Positions 54,327-62,347 are shown, counted from the first letter of the stretch. The stretch is 64,000 bases of DNA from Paracoccus indicus (GCF_003056335.1 NZ_PYWA01000008.1:92484-156483); one strand, 5' to 3'. Translations and numbers: made by a program. Notes: generated from the letters alone by a model not told the origin.

Positions 54327-55661
54327 TTACATGCCGCTCAACTGCACCATCTGATCGTCGGCCAGAACGACCTCGCTATCGTATTCGAAGTCGTTCGCAG
54401 CTTCGATATCGTCCTCCGTCATGCTGTCGACGATCAAACGCTCACCTTCGACGGTGACGCGCGACATCGGGACGGGAACCTCCTTACCACCAAGGCCAAG
54501 AAAGCCGCCGCTGCTGAGGATCAGGTTCGTTTCGCCGTCCAGATCGACAAAGGCTTCGGGGTTGCCCAATTCTTCGCCGTCTGCAGTCACCACTTCCATA
54601 TCCATCAGATCGCCATCGACAACCTCCGAGCCTGTGGCCTCGGTCTGGGTTGCTTCTTCGGTGCTGGCCTGATCGTTTTGCGCTTCATCACGTGCAGCGA
54701 GACGCTGCTGACGTTCCTCGGGCGTTTCGATCACCACATTGGGCTGGCCGGACTGCTGGATTTCAACCGTCGGCTGCTTGGCGATCGTGACGGACACCTG
54801 CGGTTTGGCACCCTCGAAGGATACGTTCGGGTCGCTTTGTTCGACGTTGACCTGCGGCTCACCTTCGGCCTGGGCAATCTGCACCTCGGGCTGGTTGCCA
54901 TCGACCTCGGTATCGCCGGCGACATTCTGGGCCTGTGCACTATCCGTATTGCTGGCATCGTCACCGTCGTCATGTTCGACAGGATTGCCATCGGCATCGA
55001 CACCCAGGTTGACGTTCAATTCGGGATCGGCCTGGGTCACATTGACCTTCGGCTCGCCCTGTTCGACCTGAACATCGGGATCGGCGGTGCTGACGCGGAC
55101 ATCGGGGTTCGGGTTCAGGATATAGACGTCAGGTGCAGGGTTATCGACACGGACGATGATCTCGGGAATTTCGACGGTGACGGTCGGCTGCTTCTGGCTG
55201 ACCTGAATATCGGCGGCCTGGCGCGTCACGCTGACTTCCGGCTGTTGCTTGGTCACATTGACGCTTGGCGCGGGGACCTCGACATCAACATCGGGGTCGG
55301 GGACGGAAACTTCGGCCTCGCCCTGAATGGTGGCATCCTCGGACAGGTCGACGCGCTCGCTGACCTCTTCGGCTTGGGTCTCATCAGCATCTTCTGACGT
55401 TTCAGCTTGCGCAGTCAGCTGATCTTCAAGCTTGGCGCATTCCTCGGTTCGGTCATCATTGACGGCGGTGATGACATCGTCCTGCGCGACCATGGTCGGA
55501 TCTTCGACATCGCGATAAGCGCTGACCAGCATCTGGCATTCCTGGCTTTTCCGGGCAAGCGCCTGTTCATCGATATCAATCCGCGATTGCGCCATGGCCA
55601 TGCCACCAAGCGGCAGGGTGATCGCGGTGCTGAGAAGAAGGCTGCGGGTCATGAAATTCAT
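54327..55661 (-). CDS. exported valine-rich repeat protein with C-terminal PRC-barrel
   Basis: 444 residues. Signal peptide MNFMTRSLLLSTAITLPLGG, cleavage after MAMA. Residues about 25-115 are acidic. From about 115 to 320 there are around 15 degenerate units of 10-14 residues with alternating V-x-V and Pro (PEVSVTRQ, DIQVSQKQ, PTVTVEIP, DVRVSTAD, DVQVEQGE), suggesting a beta-rich repeat. The last ~90 residues are PRC-barrel-like (DMEVVTADGEELGNPEAFVD ... SRVTVEGERLIVDSMTEDDI). Probably periplasmic or outer-surface; pI very acidic. Function unknown. Divergent from YihY. Confidence 0.75.
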   Translation of the reverse strand: MNFMTRSLLLSTAITLPLGGMAMAQSRIDIDEQALARKSQECQMLVSAYRDVEDPTMVAQDDVITAVNDDRTEECAKLEDQLTAQAETSEDADETQAEEVSERVDLSEDATIQGEAEVSVPDPDVDVEVPAPSVNVTKQQPEVSVTRQAADIQVSQKQPTVTVEIPEIIVRVDNPAPDVYILNPNPDVRVSTADPDVQVEQGEPKVNVTQADPELNVNLGVDADGNPVEHDDGDDASNTDSAQAQNVAGDTEVDGNQPEVQIAQAEGEPQVNVEQSDPNVSFEGAKPQVSVTIAKQPTVEIQQSGQPNVVIETPEERQQRLAARDEAQNDQASTEEATQTEATGSEVVDGDLMDMEVVTADGEELGNPEAFVDLDGETNLILSSGGFLGLGGKEVPVPMSRVTVEGERLIVDSMTEDDIEAANDFEYDSEVVLADDQMVQLSGM

Positions 55662-55971
55662 CGTGGTGTGCTCCGTCTGATCGGTGTTTGGCCCGTTCGA
55701 GCGATGCCCTGCCAACGGCGGCTTTTCGCCGGTGTTCCATGGAAAGTTCGGCCCGGCATTTGAGAATATCGGATATAAACTACTAAGAAGCGCTTATTGC
55801 TGGCCGAAACGCCCACCGTATCCGTTCATTTTAAATTTCAGGTCGCGACATATGGCGCCGGCTATTCGCGCAATTTGGCGCCATCAGCGAAAGAACGGGC
55901 AAAGGCCGACTTATCTTGCGACCAAAACAGTCGAATGGCGTTGAGACCTCAATCAGACAGGAGTTATTCTT
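55662..55971. promoter_or_regulatory. divergent promoter region PRC-repeat protein / YihY
   Basis: 310 bases between divergent genes, AT-richer in the middle (around 55760-55850: GAATATCGGATATAAACTAC). No credible gene. Should hold both promoters; specific elements not identified. Confidence 0.35.
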
Positions 55972-57048
55972 ATGGCCGCAAATCGCGATCGGGGTCGCAA
56001 TGCCCGAAAGCCATCCGATATTCCTGCGAAGGGCTGGTGGGATATCCTCAAGCGGGTCAAATCCGAGATCAGCAGCGATCATGTATCCGTCGTTGCCGCC
56101 GGCGTGGCCTTCTTCGGCCTGCTGGCCATCTTCCCGGCCATCGCCGCCGTCATATCCATCGCGGGCTTCTTCCTCGATCCGGCCGATGTCGCCGGACAGC
56201 TGGATTCCCTTGCAACTCTGCTGCCCGAAAGCGCCGCCTCGATCATCCGGTCGCAGATCACGGCCGTGACCGGGGGCGACGAGACCGCGACCGGTCTTGC
56301 CGCGCTGTTTGGGATCCTGATCGCCTTTTATGGGGCGACCAAGGGCATGCTTACCCTGATGGAGGGGATGAACGTCGCCTATGACGAGGATGAGACCGGC
56401 GGTGTCGTCAAGCTTTATGCCACGGGTGCGGCACTGACTTTATTCCTGATCTTCGGCATCCTGATCGCTTTGGGCGTCATCCTGATCCTTCCCGTGGTCC
56501 TGGATGTCGTTCCCTTGCCCGATGAGCTAACGACCATAATTTCCTGGGCCCAATGGCCTGTCCTGGCCGTATTGACCATGTTCGGCCTGGCGGTCGTCTA
56601 TCGTTTCGGGCCAGCACGCGAAAACGCCGAATGGCGGTGGGTCAGCCCGGGGGCCGTCGTGGCCATCATCCTGTGGCTGGCGGGCACGGTCGCCTTCTCG
56701 ATCTATGCCCAGAACTTCGGCAGCTACAATGAAACCTATGGCACCATCGGCGGCGTCATCATTCTGCTGACCTGGCTGTGGATTTCGGCCTACATCGTTC
56801 TGGCGGGGGCCGAGTTGAACTCGGAGATGGAACACCAAACTCGCAAGGACACCACCACCGGCCCGGACCTTCCGCAGGGTCAGCGGGGCGCGATCAAGGC
56901 CGATACCGACCCTGACGAACTGAAGACGTCCGGAAAGCGGAACCACCGCTACGATGACGCGGTCATTTCCCGCAGACCGTCGCTGCTGTCAGCGGCATTC
57001 GGCCTGCTGGCGTTGCGGATCATGAAATCGAAGACGGCCCGAAAATAG
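55972..57048 (+). CDS. YihY/BrkB-family inner membrane protein
   Basis: 358 residues with about six membrane segments. The N-terminus (KGWWDILKRVKSEISSDHVS then VVAAGVAFFGLLAIFPAIAA) and the later GSYNETYGTIGGVIILLTWL and SAYIVLAGAELNSEMEHQ are characteristic of YihY/UPF0761. Basic C-terminal tail. Role unknown in most bacteria. AGGAG precedes ATG 55972. First of a run of membrane/envelope genes to 59.2 kb. Confidence 0.9.
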   Translation: MAANRDRGRNARKPSDIPAKGWWDILKRVKSEISSDHVSVVAAGVAFFGLLAIFPAIAAVISIAGFFLDPADVAGQLDSLATLLPESAASIIRSQITAVTGGDETATGLAALFGILIAFYGATKGMLTLMEGMNVAYDEDETGGVVKLYATGAALTLFLIFGILIALGVILILPVVLDVVPLPDELTTIISWAQWPVLAVLTMFGLAVVYRFGPARENAEWRWVSPGAVVAIILWLAGTVAFSIYAQNFGSYNETYGTIGGVIILLTWLWISAYIVLAGAELNSEMEHQTRKDTTTGPDLPQGQRGAIKADTDPDELKTSGKRNHRYDDAVISRRPSLLSAAFGLLALRIMKSKTARK

Positions 57049-57176
57049 CACTCCTAAGCGGAAGGGCAGCAAACTTATGATAAAGCCAAGGAACTGATGC
57101 TTTCATGGTTTGTTTGTATTTCGAAATCAGCGGCACCCAGCAGGACGCTGAATATCATTTAAAAGGAGTCTAGATA

Positions 57177-57752
57177 ATGACCCAAGATTCCACCATTACA
57201 GATCAATCCAAAACTACCGATGGCACCGAAATAAAGCGCGAAGCTCAGAAACTGAGCGATACGGCACGCGACGTTGGAAAAGAAGCGTATAACCGAATTT
57301 CCGAGGCTGGAACGCAAAAGACGGAAGAGGTCAAGGACGGCGCCGCCTCCGAGATCGACAATATCTCTTCGGCCCTGCGCAGTGCAGCCGAGAAAAGTCG
57401 CGAAGGTTCGCCCCAGGAACGCACCTTCGGGCAGGCTGCCGAAGCATTGGCCGACTTCTCGGATACGGTTCGCAACAAGGATCTGGGCCAGCTTCTAAAC
57501 GAGGTGAACACCTTTGCACGCAGAAACCCCATGGCTTTCCTGGGTGGGGCGGCGCTGCTGGGCTTTGCTGCCACGCGCTTTGCCAAAGCATCTTCCAGCA
57601 GCCCCGACACTGCGAATGCAACTGGCAACCACGCCATGTCGAACACTTCGGTGACTTCGGCACCCTCCGCAGCGATGCCCGCGGCGCCTGCCGTGAATAC
57701 GATGCCCCGTCCTTCTGACACCGTTACCTCCACATCGAAGGAGCAGTTCTGA
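57177..57752 (+). CDS. hypothetical stress-type membrane-associated protein
   Basis: 191 residues. Charged coiled-coil-like N-terminal half (KREAQKLSDTARDVGKEAYN, EIDNISSALRSAAEKSREGS), a short hydrophobic stretch FARRNPMAFLGGAALLGFAA (about residues 115-135) preceded by RRNP as in DUF883/ElaB-like proteins, and a Ser/Ala/Pro-rich tail. AAAGGAG precedes ATG 57177. First gene of a three-gene overlapping operon with a holin-like and a DUF3618 protein. Orthologous cassettes in Rhizobiales/Rhodobacterales are often called nutrient-deprivation induced (family knowledge). Confidence 0.75.
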   Translation: MTQDSTITDQSKTTDGTEIKREAQKLSDTARDVGKEAYNRISEAGTQKTEEVKDGAASEIDNISSALRSAAEKSREGSPQERTFGQAAEALADFSDTVRNKDLGQLLNEVNTFARRNPMAFLGGAALLGFAATRFAKASSSSPDTANATGNHAMSNTSVTSAPSAAMPAAPAVNTMPRPSDTVTSTSKEQF

Positions 57753-58147
57753 TGGCCGATCACCGAGAAACCGGAACCGGCAATCTGATTGCCGAACTGA
57801 TGGATCACGTGTCCTCGTTGTTGCGCAAGGAAGTCGATCTGGCGCGTACCGAGGTGGCGGAAAAGATGAACAGCGCCTTGGGCGGCATCATCTCAATGGC
57901 AGTGGCGCTGGTCTTCGCGATCGTCGCATTGAATACCCTCAGCGCCGCAATCGTCAGTTGGTTGGCCGAAGCGGTCGATCTGGGTGCAGGATGGGCATCG
58001 CTGATCGTGACTGTCGTCTTCGGGCTGATCGCAGTCATGCTGATCATGCGCGGCAAGAAAACCCTGCAGGCACGCAACCTCGCCCCGTCGAAAACCGGAC
58101 AAAACCTGCGTCGCGATGTTGAAAGCGTCAAGGAGGCCTACAAATGA
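57752..58147 (+). CDS. phage-holin-family-like (DUF1469) membrane protein
   Basis: 131 residues with two membrane segments (IISMAVALVFAIVALNTLSA and WASLIVTVVFGLIAVMLIMR) after an amphipathic N-terminus (LLRKEVDLARTEVAEKMNSA). Matches Phage_holin_3_6/DUF1469, widespread chromosomal proteins not tied to phage. It starts inside the previous stop (TGATG) and its stop overlaps the next start (ATGA), so strict co-translation is likely. Confidence 0.85.
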   Translation: MADHRETGTGNLIAELMDHVSSLLRKEVDLARTEVAEKMNSALGGIISMAVALVFAIVALNTLSAAIVSWLAEAVDLGAGWASLIVTVVFGLIAVMLIMRGKKTLQARNLAPSKTGQNLRRDVESVKEAYK

Positions 58148-59232
58148 CCGAACAAACTTCTGCCGAAATCCAGCGCGAGATCGAAACCGAGCGTAACGAG
58201 ATGAGTCAGACGTTGAGCGAGCTGACGAACCGCCTATCCCCGGATCACCTTTTCCGCCAAGTCGGTGACCACTTTCGCGAAAACGGCGGTGAAATCAGCC
58301 GGTCGGTTGGCGAATCGATCAAGCAGAACCCTCTGGCCTTGGCGCTGACCGGTGTGGGCCTCAGCTGGTTGATCTTCGGCCAGAAAGGCTCTGCATCCAA
58401 GACGGCAGCATCCTCGACGGCATTTGATGGTTCGTCGAAGATCGGTGAGTTGCCCTCCGACGCCTCGATGATTCAACGACCCAGCTATCCCGCCTGGACG
58501 CAGCCGTCGCGTGCCGGTGACGGCGCGGCCGTCCATGAAACTGATGATCAGGGTCGCCTGTCCCGCGCCAAGGACAGCCTTGCAGCCGGAAAAGACACTT
58601 TGTCAGACCAAATGGACAATGCGAGGGCCGGGATCGCCGCGGGCAGAAACAAGCTGTCTGATCATGTAGACAGTGCGAAAGCAGGCGCAACTGGTCTGAT
58701 CAGTCACGGCAAGGACCGCTTTGCCGAAATGCGTGACAGCCTGTCGCAAGGTACCGAGCATCTGTCGTCCGAGGCCCGCGAGCGTGTCATCACGGCCCGC
58801 GAACGTGCCCTATCCGCGCAGCGTGCGGCTAGCGATCGGGCCCGCCGTGGTACAGCCGAGGTTTCGAACTATTATGATCAGCAGCCACTGATCTTTGGTG
58901 CGCTGGCCATGGCCGTCGGTGCGGCTCTGGCGGGTAGCCTGCCTCGCAGCAGGTTCGAAGACCAGCATCTTGGCGAACACAGTGATCAGTTGATCGAAGA
59001 AGCAGAGCGCATCCTGCGTGACGAAACCGAAAAGGCCAAATCGGTGTATTCGGTAGTCAGAACCGAAGCAGGGGATATCGCCAGCGAAGCGCGCGATGCT
59101 GCAGACGATCGCACACCGGGCAATCAGTCGGCGGCGCGCTCGGCGCGGGACTACGTCGAAAAGACAGCTGAGCGCTTGGCAGACACAGCTGCTAACGAGG
59201 CAGATCATCAGGATCTGGGTAAACCAACATAA
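58144..59232 (+). CDS. DUF3618 domain-containing protein
   Basis: 362 residues. N-terminal DUF3618: EIQREIETERNEMSQTLSEL then NRLSPDHLFRQVGDHF, followed by a hydrophobic segment (QNPLALALTGVGLSWLIFG). A long alanine-rich, charged helical middle contains repeated xDSLAAGKDxLSDxxDxA-like units, and a second hydrophobic patch (PLIFGALAMAVGAALAGSLP) precedes a further coiled coil. Likely spans or binds the inner membrane twice. Last gene of the operon before a strong terminator. Confidence 0.85.
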   Translation: MTEQTSAEIQREIETERNEMSQTLSELTNRLSPDHLFRQVGDHFRENGGEISRSVGESIKQNPLALALTGVGLSWLIFGQKGSASKTAASSTAFDGSSKIGELPSDASMIQRPSYPAWTQPSRAGDGAAVHETDDQGRLSRAKDSLAAGKDTLSDQMDNARAGIAAGRNKLSDHVDSAKAGATGLISHGKDRFAEMRDSLSQGTEHLSSEARERVITARERALSAQRAASDRARRGTAEVSNYYDQQPLIFGALAMAVGAALAGSLPRSRFEDQHLGEHSDQLIEEAERILRDETEKAKSVYSVVRTEAGDIASEARDAADDRTPGNQSAARSARDYVEKTAERLADTAANEADHQDLGKPT

Positions 59233-59237
59233 GGTCG

Positions 59238-59255
59238 ACAGCTAGTACTAGCTGT
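59238..59255. repeat. perfect 18-base palindrome
   Basis: ACAGCTAGTACTAGCTGT is exactly self-complementary and lies 6 bases after the DUF3618 stop, just before the terminator. It could be a protein-binding site or the base of an extended 3' structure. Confidence 0.8.
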
Positions 59256-59260
59256 GTGGA

Positions 59261-59287
59261 ACGCCCGCGACTGCTCGCGGGCGTTTT
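59261..59287 (+). terminator. intrinsic terminator of the stress cassette
   Basis: ACGCCCGCGA (59261-59270) and TCGCGGGCGT (59275-59284) form a perfect 10-base stem with a CTGC loop, followed by TTT. Typical rho-independent terminator 29 bases after the DUF3618 stop. Confidence 0.88.
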
Positions 59288-59705
59288 GCGCTAAAAGACA
59301 ATTCCAGCCGCCATGCAAAAGGGAAGTTTTTCCGTGGGCCATTCCCTAGGCGGATTTCCGACGCCGACAGTGACCATAGTCACATTCGGGCGCCTTTCGG
59401 TTTCTACCCTTCTGCAGCCGTTTACTGACCTTGCTCTCGTAGCCACCTAGGGCTCTCGATTGGAGCACTGATGGCAATTGGGCCGATTTGCTGGACAAGT
59501 CAGGTTCTGCGGTGCGAATGAGGCCTCCACGGTACGGGCCAATTCCTCGCAGTCTGAGTTAAAATTTTACAATCAAATGTGCTATGTTCTAAGTATAACA
59601 TTTGTGGGCATCGCTACATGACCTTTCCATCTGTCTTGGCAGTGCCTTGTTTCCGGCAGATGACCTGACATCTAGGTCAAAACGGTTCGCCCTACCACGC
59701 GGTCA
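59288..59705. other. intergenic region between stress cassette and ridA
   Basis: 418 bases without a credible gene; no conserved motif recognised. An AT-rich patch (59560-59605, TAAAATTTTACAATCAAATG) includes a loose inverted repeat around AAATGT/ACATTT (about 59575-59603). Confidence 0.3.
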
Positions 59706-60107
59706 TCATTGCGTGGGGACACGCGCAACCACTTTGATCTCAAGGTCGAACCCAGCCAACCAAGTCACGCCGACAGCTGTCCACGCAGGAAACGGTCTGG
59801 CCGGGAAATAATTCTCCTTGATTGACATGAGATCGGGAAGCTGCGCGTCCGGATCGGTGTGAAAAGTCGTGACGTCGATGATATCATCGAAGTTGCATCC
59901 TGCGGCGTGCAAGACAGCCTCGAGGTTCTTGAATGCCCGTTCGACTTGCTTGGGATAGGTCTCTTCGGGCGATCCGTCTTCGCGGCTTCCGACTTGCCCG
60001 GATACAAATAGAAGATCACCTGATCGCACAGCGGGGGAATACCCGTGCAGATCGTAAAGTGCGTGCCGCGCGGCTGCTGCAGGATATATTGCGTCGCGAT
60101 TGGTCAT
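59706..60107 (-). CDS. RidA family protein
   Basis: 133 residues of the YjgF/YER057c/UK114 fold: YDLHGYSPAVRSGDLLFVSG, VGSREDGSPEETYPKQVERA, FKNLEAVLHAAGCNFDDIID and WTAVGVTWLAGFDLEIKVVA. The family Arg that contacts the enamine/imine is usually in the ...R-x-xVxV segment; here the corresponding place reads GVTWLAG, so deaminase activity is uncertain and this may be a non-RidA subgroup. ATG 60107. Divergent from the TetR gene across two operators, so it is probably the TetR target. Confidence 0.87.
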   Translation of the reverse strand: MTNRDAIYPAAAARHALYDLHGYSPAVRSGDLLFVSGQVGSREDGSPEETYPKQVERAFKNLEAVLHAAGCNFDDIIDVTTFHTDPDAQLPDLMSIKENYFPARPFPAWTAVGVTWLAGFDLEIKVVARVPTQ

Positions 60108-60175
60108 TGGACTAATCCTTTTCTTGCACAAATACGTTGCAAAGGCCATGTGACGGCTTCTACGCAGCTAGAATT

Positions 60176-60196
60176 TTACATACGTTAGGTATGTCA
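60176..60196. promoter_or_regulatory. TetR operator copy 1 (imperfect)
   Basis: A 21-base site with arms TTACATACG and GGTATGTCA around TTA; two mismatches from the perfect copy at 60205-60225. It lies 69 bases upstream of the ridA start. Confidence 0.65.
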
Positions 60197-60204
60197 AAAC
60201 TAAA

Positions 60205-60225
60205 TGACATACGGAACGTATGTCA
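60205..60225. promoter_or_regulatory. TetR operator copy 2 (perfect)
   Basis: Arms TGACATACG and CGTATGTCA are exact inverted repeats around GAA. It ends 35 bases before ATG 60261 of the TetR gene, so binding should block both divergent promoters. The ACATACNNNGTATGT-type core is common for TetR regulators. The centres of the two copies are 29 bases apart, just under three helical turns. Confidence 0.8.
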
Positions 60226-60260
60226 ATGATCTACGCTAAGATCTCGTAAAAGGATGAGCC

Positions 60261-60851
60261 ATGGCAGGACGGACCCGCGCCGACATGATGAATGAGACAC
60301 GGCAAAAACTGCTGAAATCGGCGCGCATCGCTTTTGCAAAGAAGGGGTTTCACGAGACGTCGATGGATGATCTCACATCTTCGGTGGGCCTGACGCGTGG
60401 AGCACTCTACCACCATTTCGGTAGCAAGACGGGTCTCTTCGCGGCCGTGGTCGACCAAATCGATGCAGAGATGTCTGCACGTGCCCACAGTCTTGCCAAA
60501 GGCGAGGGCACGGTATGGCTTGCTCTCTTGGCCGAGGGGAAAGCCTATATCGAGATGGCCTTGGATCATGAGGTTCAGCGCATCGTCCTGCGAGACGGCC
60601 CTGCCGTACTCGGCGACCCGGCCCAATGGCCCAGTCAAAACCGTTGTCTTGATGCGACACGCACGGCAGTTCGCCAGCTTTTGGCCGAGGGCGTGTTGCG
60701 ACCTGTGAACGTCGAGGCAGCATCCCGCCTTCTGAACGGCACCGCTCTCAACGCAGCACTATGGATTGCATCCTGCGACGACCAAGCAGAGATGCTGCCG
60801 ACGGCACAGGAAGCTTTCGCGATGCTTGCAGAAGGTCTGCTTGCACAATAG
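60261..60851 (+). CDS. TetR family transcriptional regulator
   Basis: 196 residues. N-terminal HTH: MMNETRQKLLKSARIAFAKK GFHET, then SVGLTRGALYHHFGSKTGLF (recognition helix). The C-terminal ligand domain (TetR_C-like) holds LALLAEGKAYIEMALDHEVQ. Likely represses itself and ridA through the two adjacent operators and is relieved by a small hydrophobic ligand (inference). Confidence 0.9.
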   Translation: MAGRTRADMMNETRQKLLKSARIAFAKKGFHETSMDDLTSSVGLTRGALYHHFGSKTGLFAAVVDQIDAEMSARAHSLAKGEGTVWLALLAEGKAYIEMALDHEVQRIVLRDGPAVLGDPAQWPSQNRCLDATRTAVRQLLAEGVLRPVNVEAASRLLNGTALNAALWIASCDDQAEMLPTAQEAFAMLAEGLLAQ

Positions 60852-60956
60852 ATCCGCAAGGCCGATGGAGGTACTGGGATCTCTGCAAAACAGCTTCTGA
60901 CACTCACATTGCCATTGGATACGGCTTCCTAAGTGCGCTTCGCTTCCTTGGCAGAG

Positions 60957-61390
60957 TGAACCGCTCCGGGTTTACCGGAGGCTGATTTCGGTTAGTTACG
61001 CGGCCACGGCTTCTGTTTCCATAGTGGCGTGGAAGTTTGCCTCTGCTTCTGCCGGCGGGATGTTCCCGATCGGCTCGAGCAGGCGACGGTTGTTGAACCA
61101 GTCGACCCATTCGAGGGCGGCATATTCGACGGCCTCGAAGTTGCGCCAAGGACCGCGACGGTGGATGACCTCGGCCTTCTTGATCCACTCGTTCAAGGTC
61201 TGGGGCGCACAGCCGATCTTCGCGGAAATCGACATGACTGCCTGCCACCGCGATTCATGACGACCCTCGTTATCAAAGACCAACCGCACCGCGCGTTCAC
61301 GCACTTCGGGGGAAAACTTGTTCGTCGTCTTGCTCATGATGCTCCATCATACTCAGGAGTTGGAGCCTCCGGCAAACCCGGCGCGGTTCA
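60957..61390 (-). mobile_element. 434-bp miniature derivative of an IS3-family element
   Basis: The ends are inverted repeats: TGAACCGCTCCGGGTTTACC at 60957 on the plus strand, and TGAACCGCGCCGGGTTTGCC reading inward from 61390 on the minus strand (two differences in 27 bases including the shared GGAGGCT). Both ends have TG...CA. GAG flanks the element on each side (60954-60956 and 61391-61393), a 3-bp target duplication as in the IS3 family. The same left end and start of OrfA occur in the near full element at 63498. Most of OrfA/OrfB is deleted. It may be mobilised in trans. Confidence 0.85.
60996..61337 (-). CDS. in-frame OrfA-OrfB fusion remnant of the miniature IS3
   Basis: 113 residues. 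The first 57 ([32 protein letters not shown]) are the IS3 OrfA helix-turn-helix end, almost identical to the copy at 63550. It then jumps directly to the OrfB C-terminus ([39 protein letters not shown]). The catalytic DDE region is absent, so it cannot transpose by itself but may still bind the ends. The joint lies in AAGGCCGAGGTC, present in OrfA of the other copy, consistent with a deletion between short matches. Confidence 0.75.
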   Translation of the reverse strand: MSKTTNKFSPEVRERAVRLVFDNEGRHESRWQAVMSISAKIGCAPQTLNEWIKKAEVIHRRGPWRNFEAVEYAALEWVDWFNNRRLLEPIGNIPPAEAEANFHATMETEAVAA

Positions 61391-61575
61391 GAGCAACCAA
61401 ACGAAATTCTGGAAGAATTGAGGATAATGCCCTCACCCGTCGCATGGATTTTGTCGTAAGAGCACTTCCCCTTGGATACCGCTCTTATAGCGACCTGAGC
61501 CTATTACTGTAAGTCCTGACCATAGTCCGCATATCGCTTCATTCCACCGGATACATAATTGGCCAAATTCTACAT
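61391..61575. other. spacer between IS3 elements, possible gene remnant
   Basis: 185 bases. Joining the sequence left of the miniature IS (ending 60956) with this part restores a short open frame (VRFASLAEQPNEILEELRIM and on, to TAA), so the IS may have split the 3' end of a gene. Not identifiable further. Confidence 0.3.
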
Positions 61576-61638
61576 TGGACGTGTCACGGTTTGGTACCGC
61601 TCTTTTGATCACGTAATGAGCAGTAAAGAAGATGAACC

Positions 61639-61923
61639 ATGGGCACAGGCAGGACAGATGAATTTCGCAAGAATGCAGTGCGGATCGCGCTGACGAGTGG
61701 GCTTTCGCGGCGTCAGATCGCGGATGATCTTGGCGTCGGCTTGTCTACCTCGAACAAGTGGGCGAAGGCGCACGGGGACACGGATGTAGTCTCGGCCGAG
61801 GATCACGAGCTGGCACTAGAGAACGAACGGCTTCGGCGCGAGATCCGCATCCTAAAGGCTTGTCAGGATCAGGAAACAGCCCGGGGGACTGTTTCCCCGC
61901 AGCGAGAGGAACATCCTAGATAA
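61639..61923 (+). CDS. IS3-family OrfA, altered by a hairpin insert
   Basis: 94 residues: DEFRKNAVRIALTSGLSRRQ, IADDLGVGLSTSNKWAKAHG (helix-turn-helix) and ENERLRREIRILK (leucine zipper). The expected continuation ERNILDKATQFFARQRP is found in the DNA from 61904 but in a different frame, because about 44 bases with a perfect 8-bp stem are inserted after the zipper. The protein therefore ends early (DQETARGTVSPQREEHPR). Confidence 0.8.
   Translation: MGTGRTDEFRKNAVRIALTSGLSRRQIADDLGVGLSTSNKWAKAHGDTDVVSAEDHELALENERLRREIRILKACQDQETARGTVSPQREEHPR
61872..61896 (+). repeat. hairpin insert in OrfA, copy 1
   Basis: GGAAACAG (61872-61879) and CTGTTTCC (61889-61896) form a perfect 8-bp stem around loop CCCGGGGGA. 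A matching hairpin at 63819-63843 sits at the equivalent place of another IS3 OrfA with one compensated base pair. Confidence 0.8.
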
Positions 61924-61953
61924 GGCCACCCAATTCTTCGCACGCCAAAGGCC

Positions 61954-62340
61954 ATGAGGTTTAGTTTCGCCGAAGAACAGCGTAGGGCCTTCCCGGTCGA
62001 CCGGCTGTGTCATGTGATGAATGTCAGCCCGCGCGGATTACGGGCGTTCCGGAGCCGTCCTGCCAGCCGCAGGCAACACATGGCGTCAACGCGTCGATGA
62101 GCGGCAAGGGCAATTGATGCGATAACGCTACTGTCGAGACCTTCTTCAAAACGATCAAGGTCGAACTGATCTGGCGCCGCCCCTGGGAAACCCGCCGACA
62201 GGCTGAAACGGCCATCTTTCAATACATCAACGGTTTCTATAAACCGCGCCGTCGGCACTCGACATCGGAAGGCAAAAGCCCCTTGGCCTTCGAACGCCAA
62301 GCGGCCGAAACGAGCATTGGGGGCGGCGCAAATACGTGAC
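61954..62340 (+). pseudogene. broken OrfB of the second IS3 element
   Basis: Begins MRFSFAEEQRRAFPVDRLCH as OrfB N-termini do, then runs into a stop after ~40 residues. From 62097 another frame reads MSGKGN-stop-CDNATVETFF KTIKVELIWRRPWE and HSTSEGKSPLAFERQAAE, matching the OrfB C-terminus (MSxKGNCYDNAxVETFF). An internal deletion, a frame change and the TGA in place of the Cys codon make it inactive. Confidence 0.8.
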
Positions 62341-62347
62341 AGGTCCA

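Larger units (their letters stand above)
61576..62347 (+). mobile_element. internally deleted IS3-family element (second subgroup)
   Basis: Left end TGGACGTGTCACG (61576-61588) and right end CGTGACAGGTCCA (62335-62347) are near-perfect inverted repeats with TG...CA tips. Between them lie OrfA, the first ~40 codons of OrfB, and the last ~70 codons of OrfB with the catalytic centre mostly missing. A stop codon interrupts the remaining OrfB. Target duplication was not evident. Non-autonomous. Confidence 0.75.

Noticed and set aside
57752..58147. Prophage lysis gene (holin)
   Set aside because: The family name is holin-like but there are no other phage genes; the DUF3618 neighbour indicates the chromosomal cassette.
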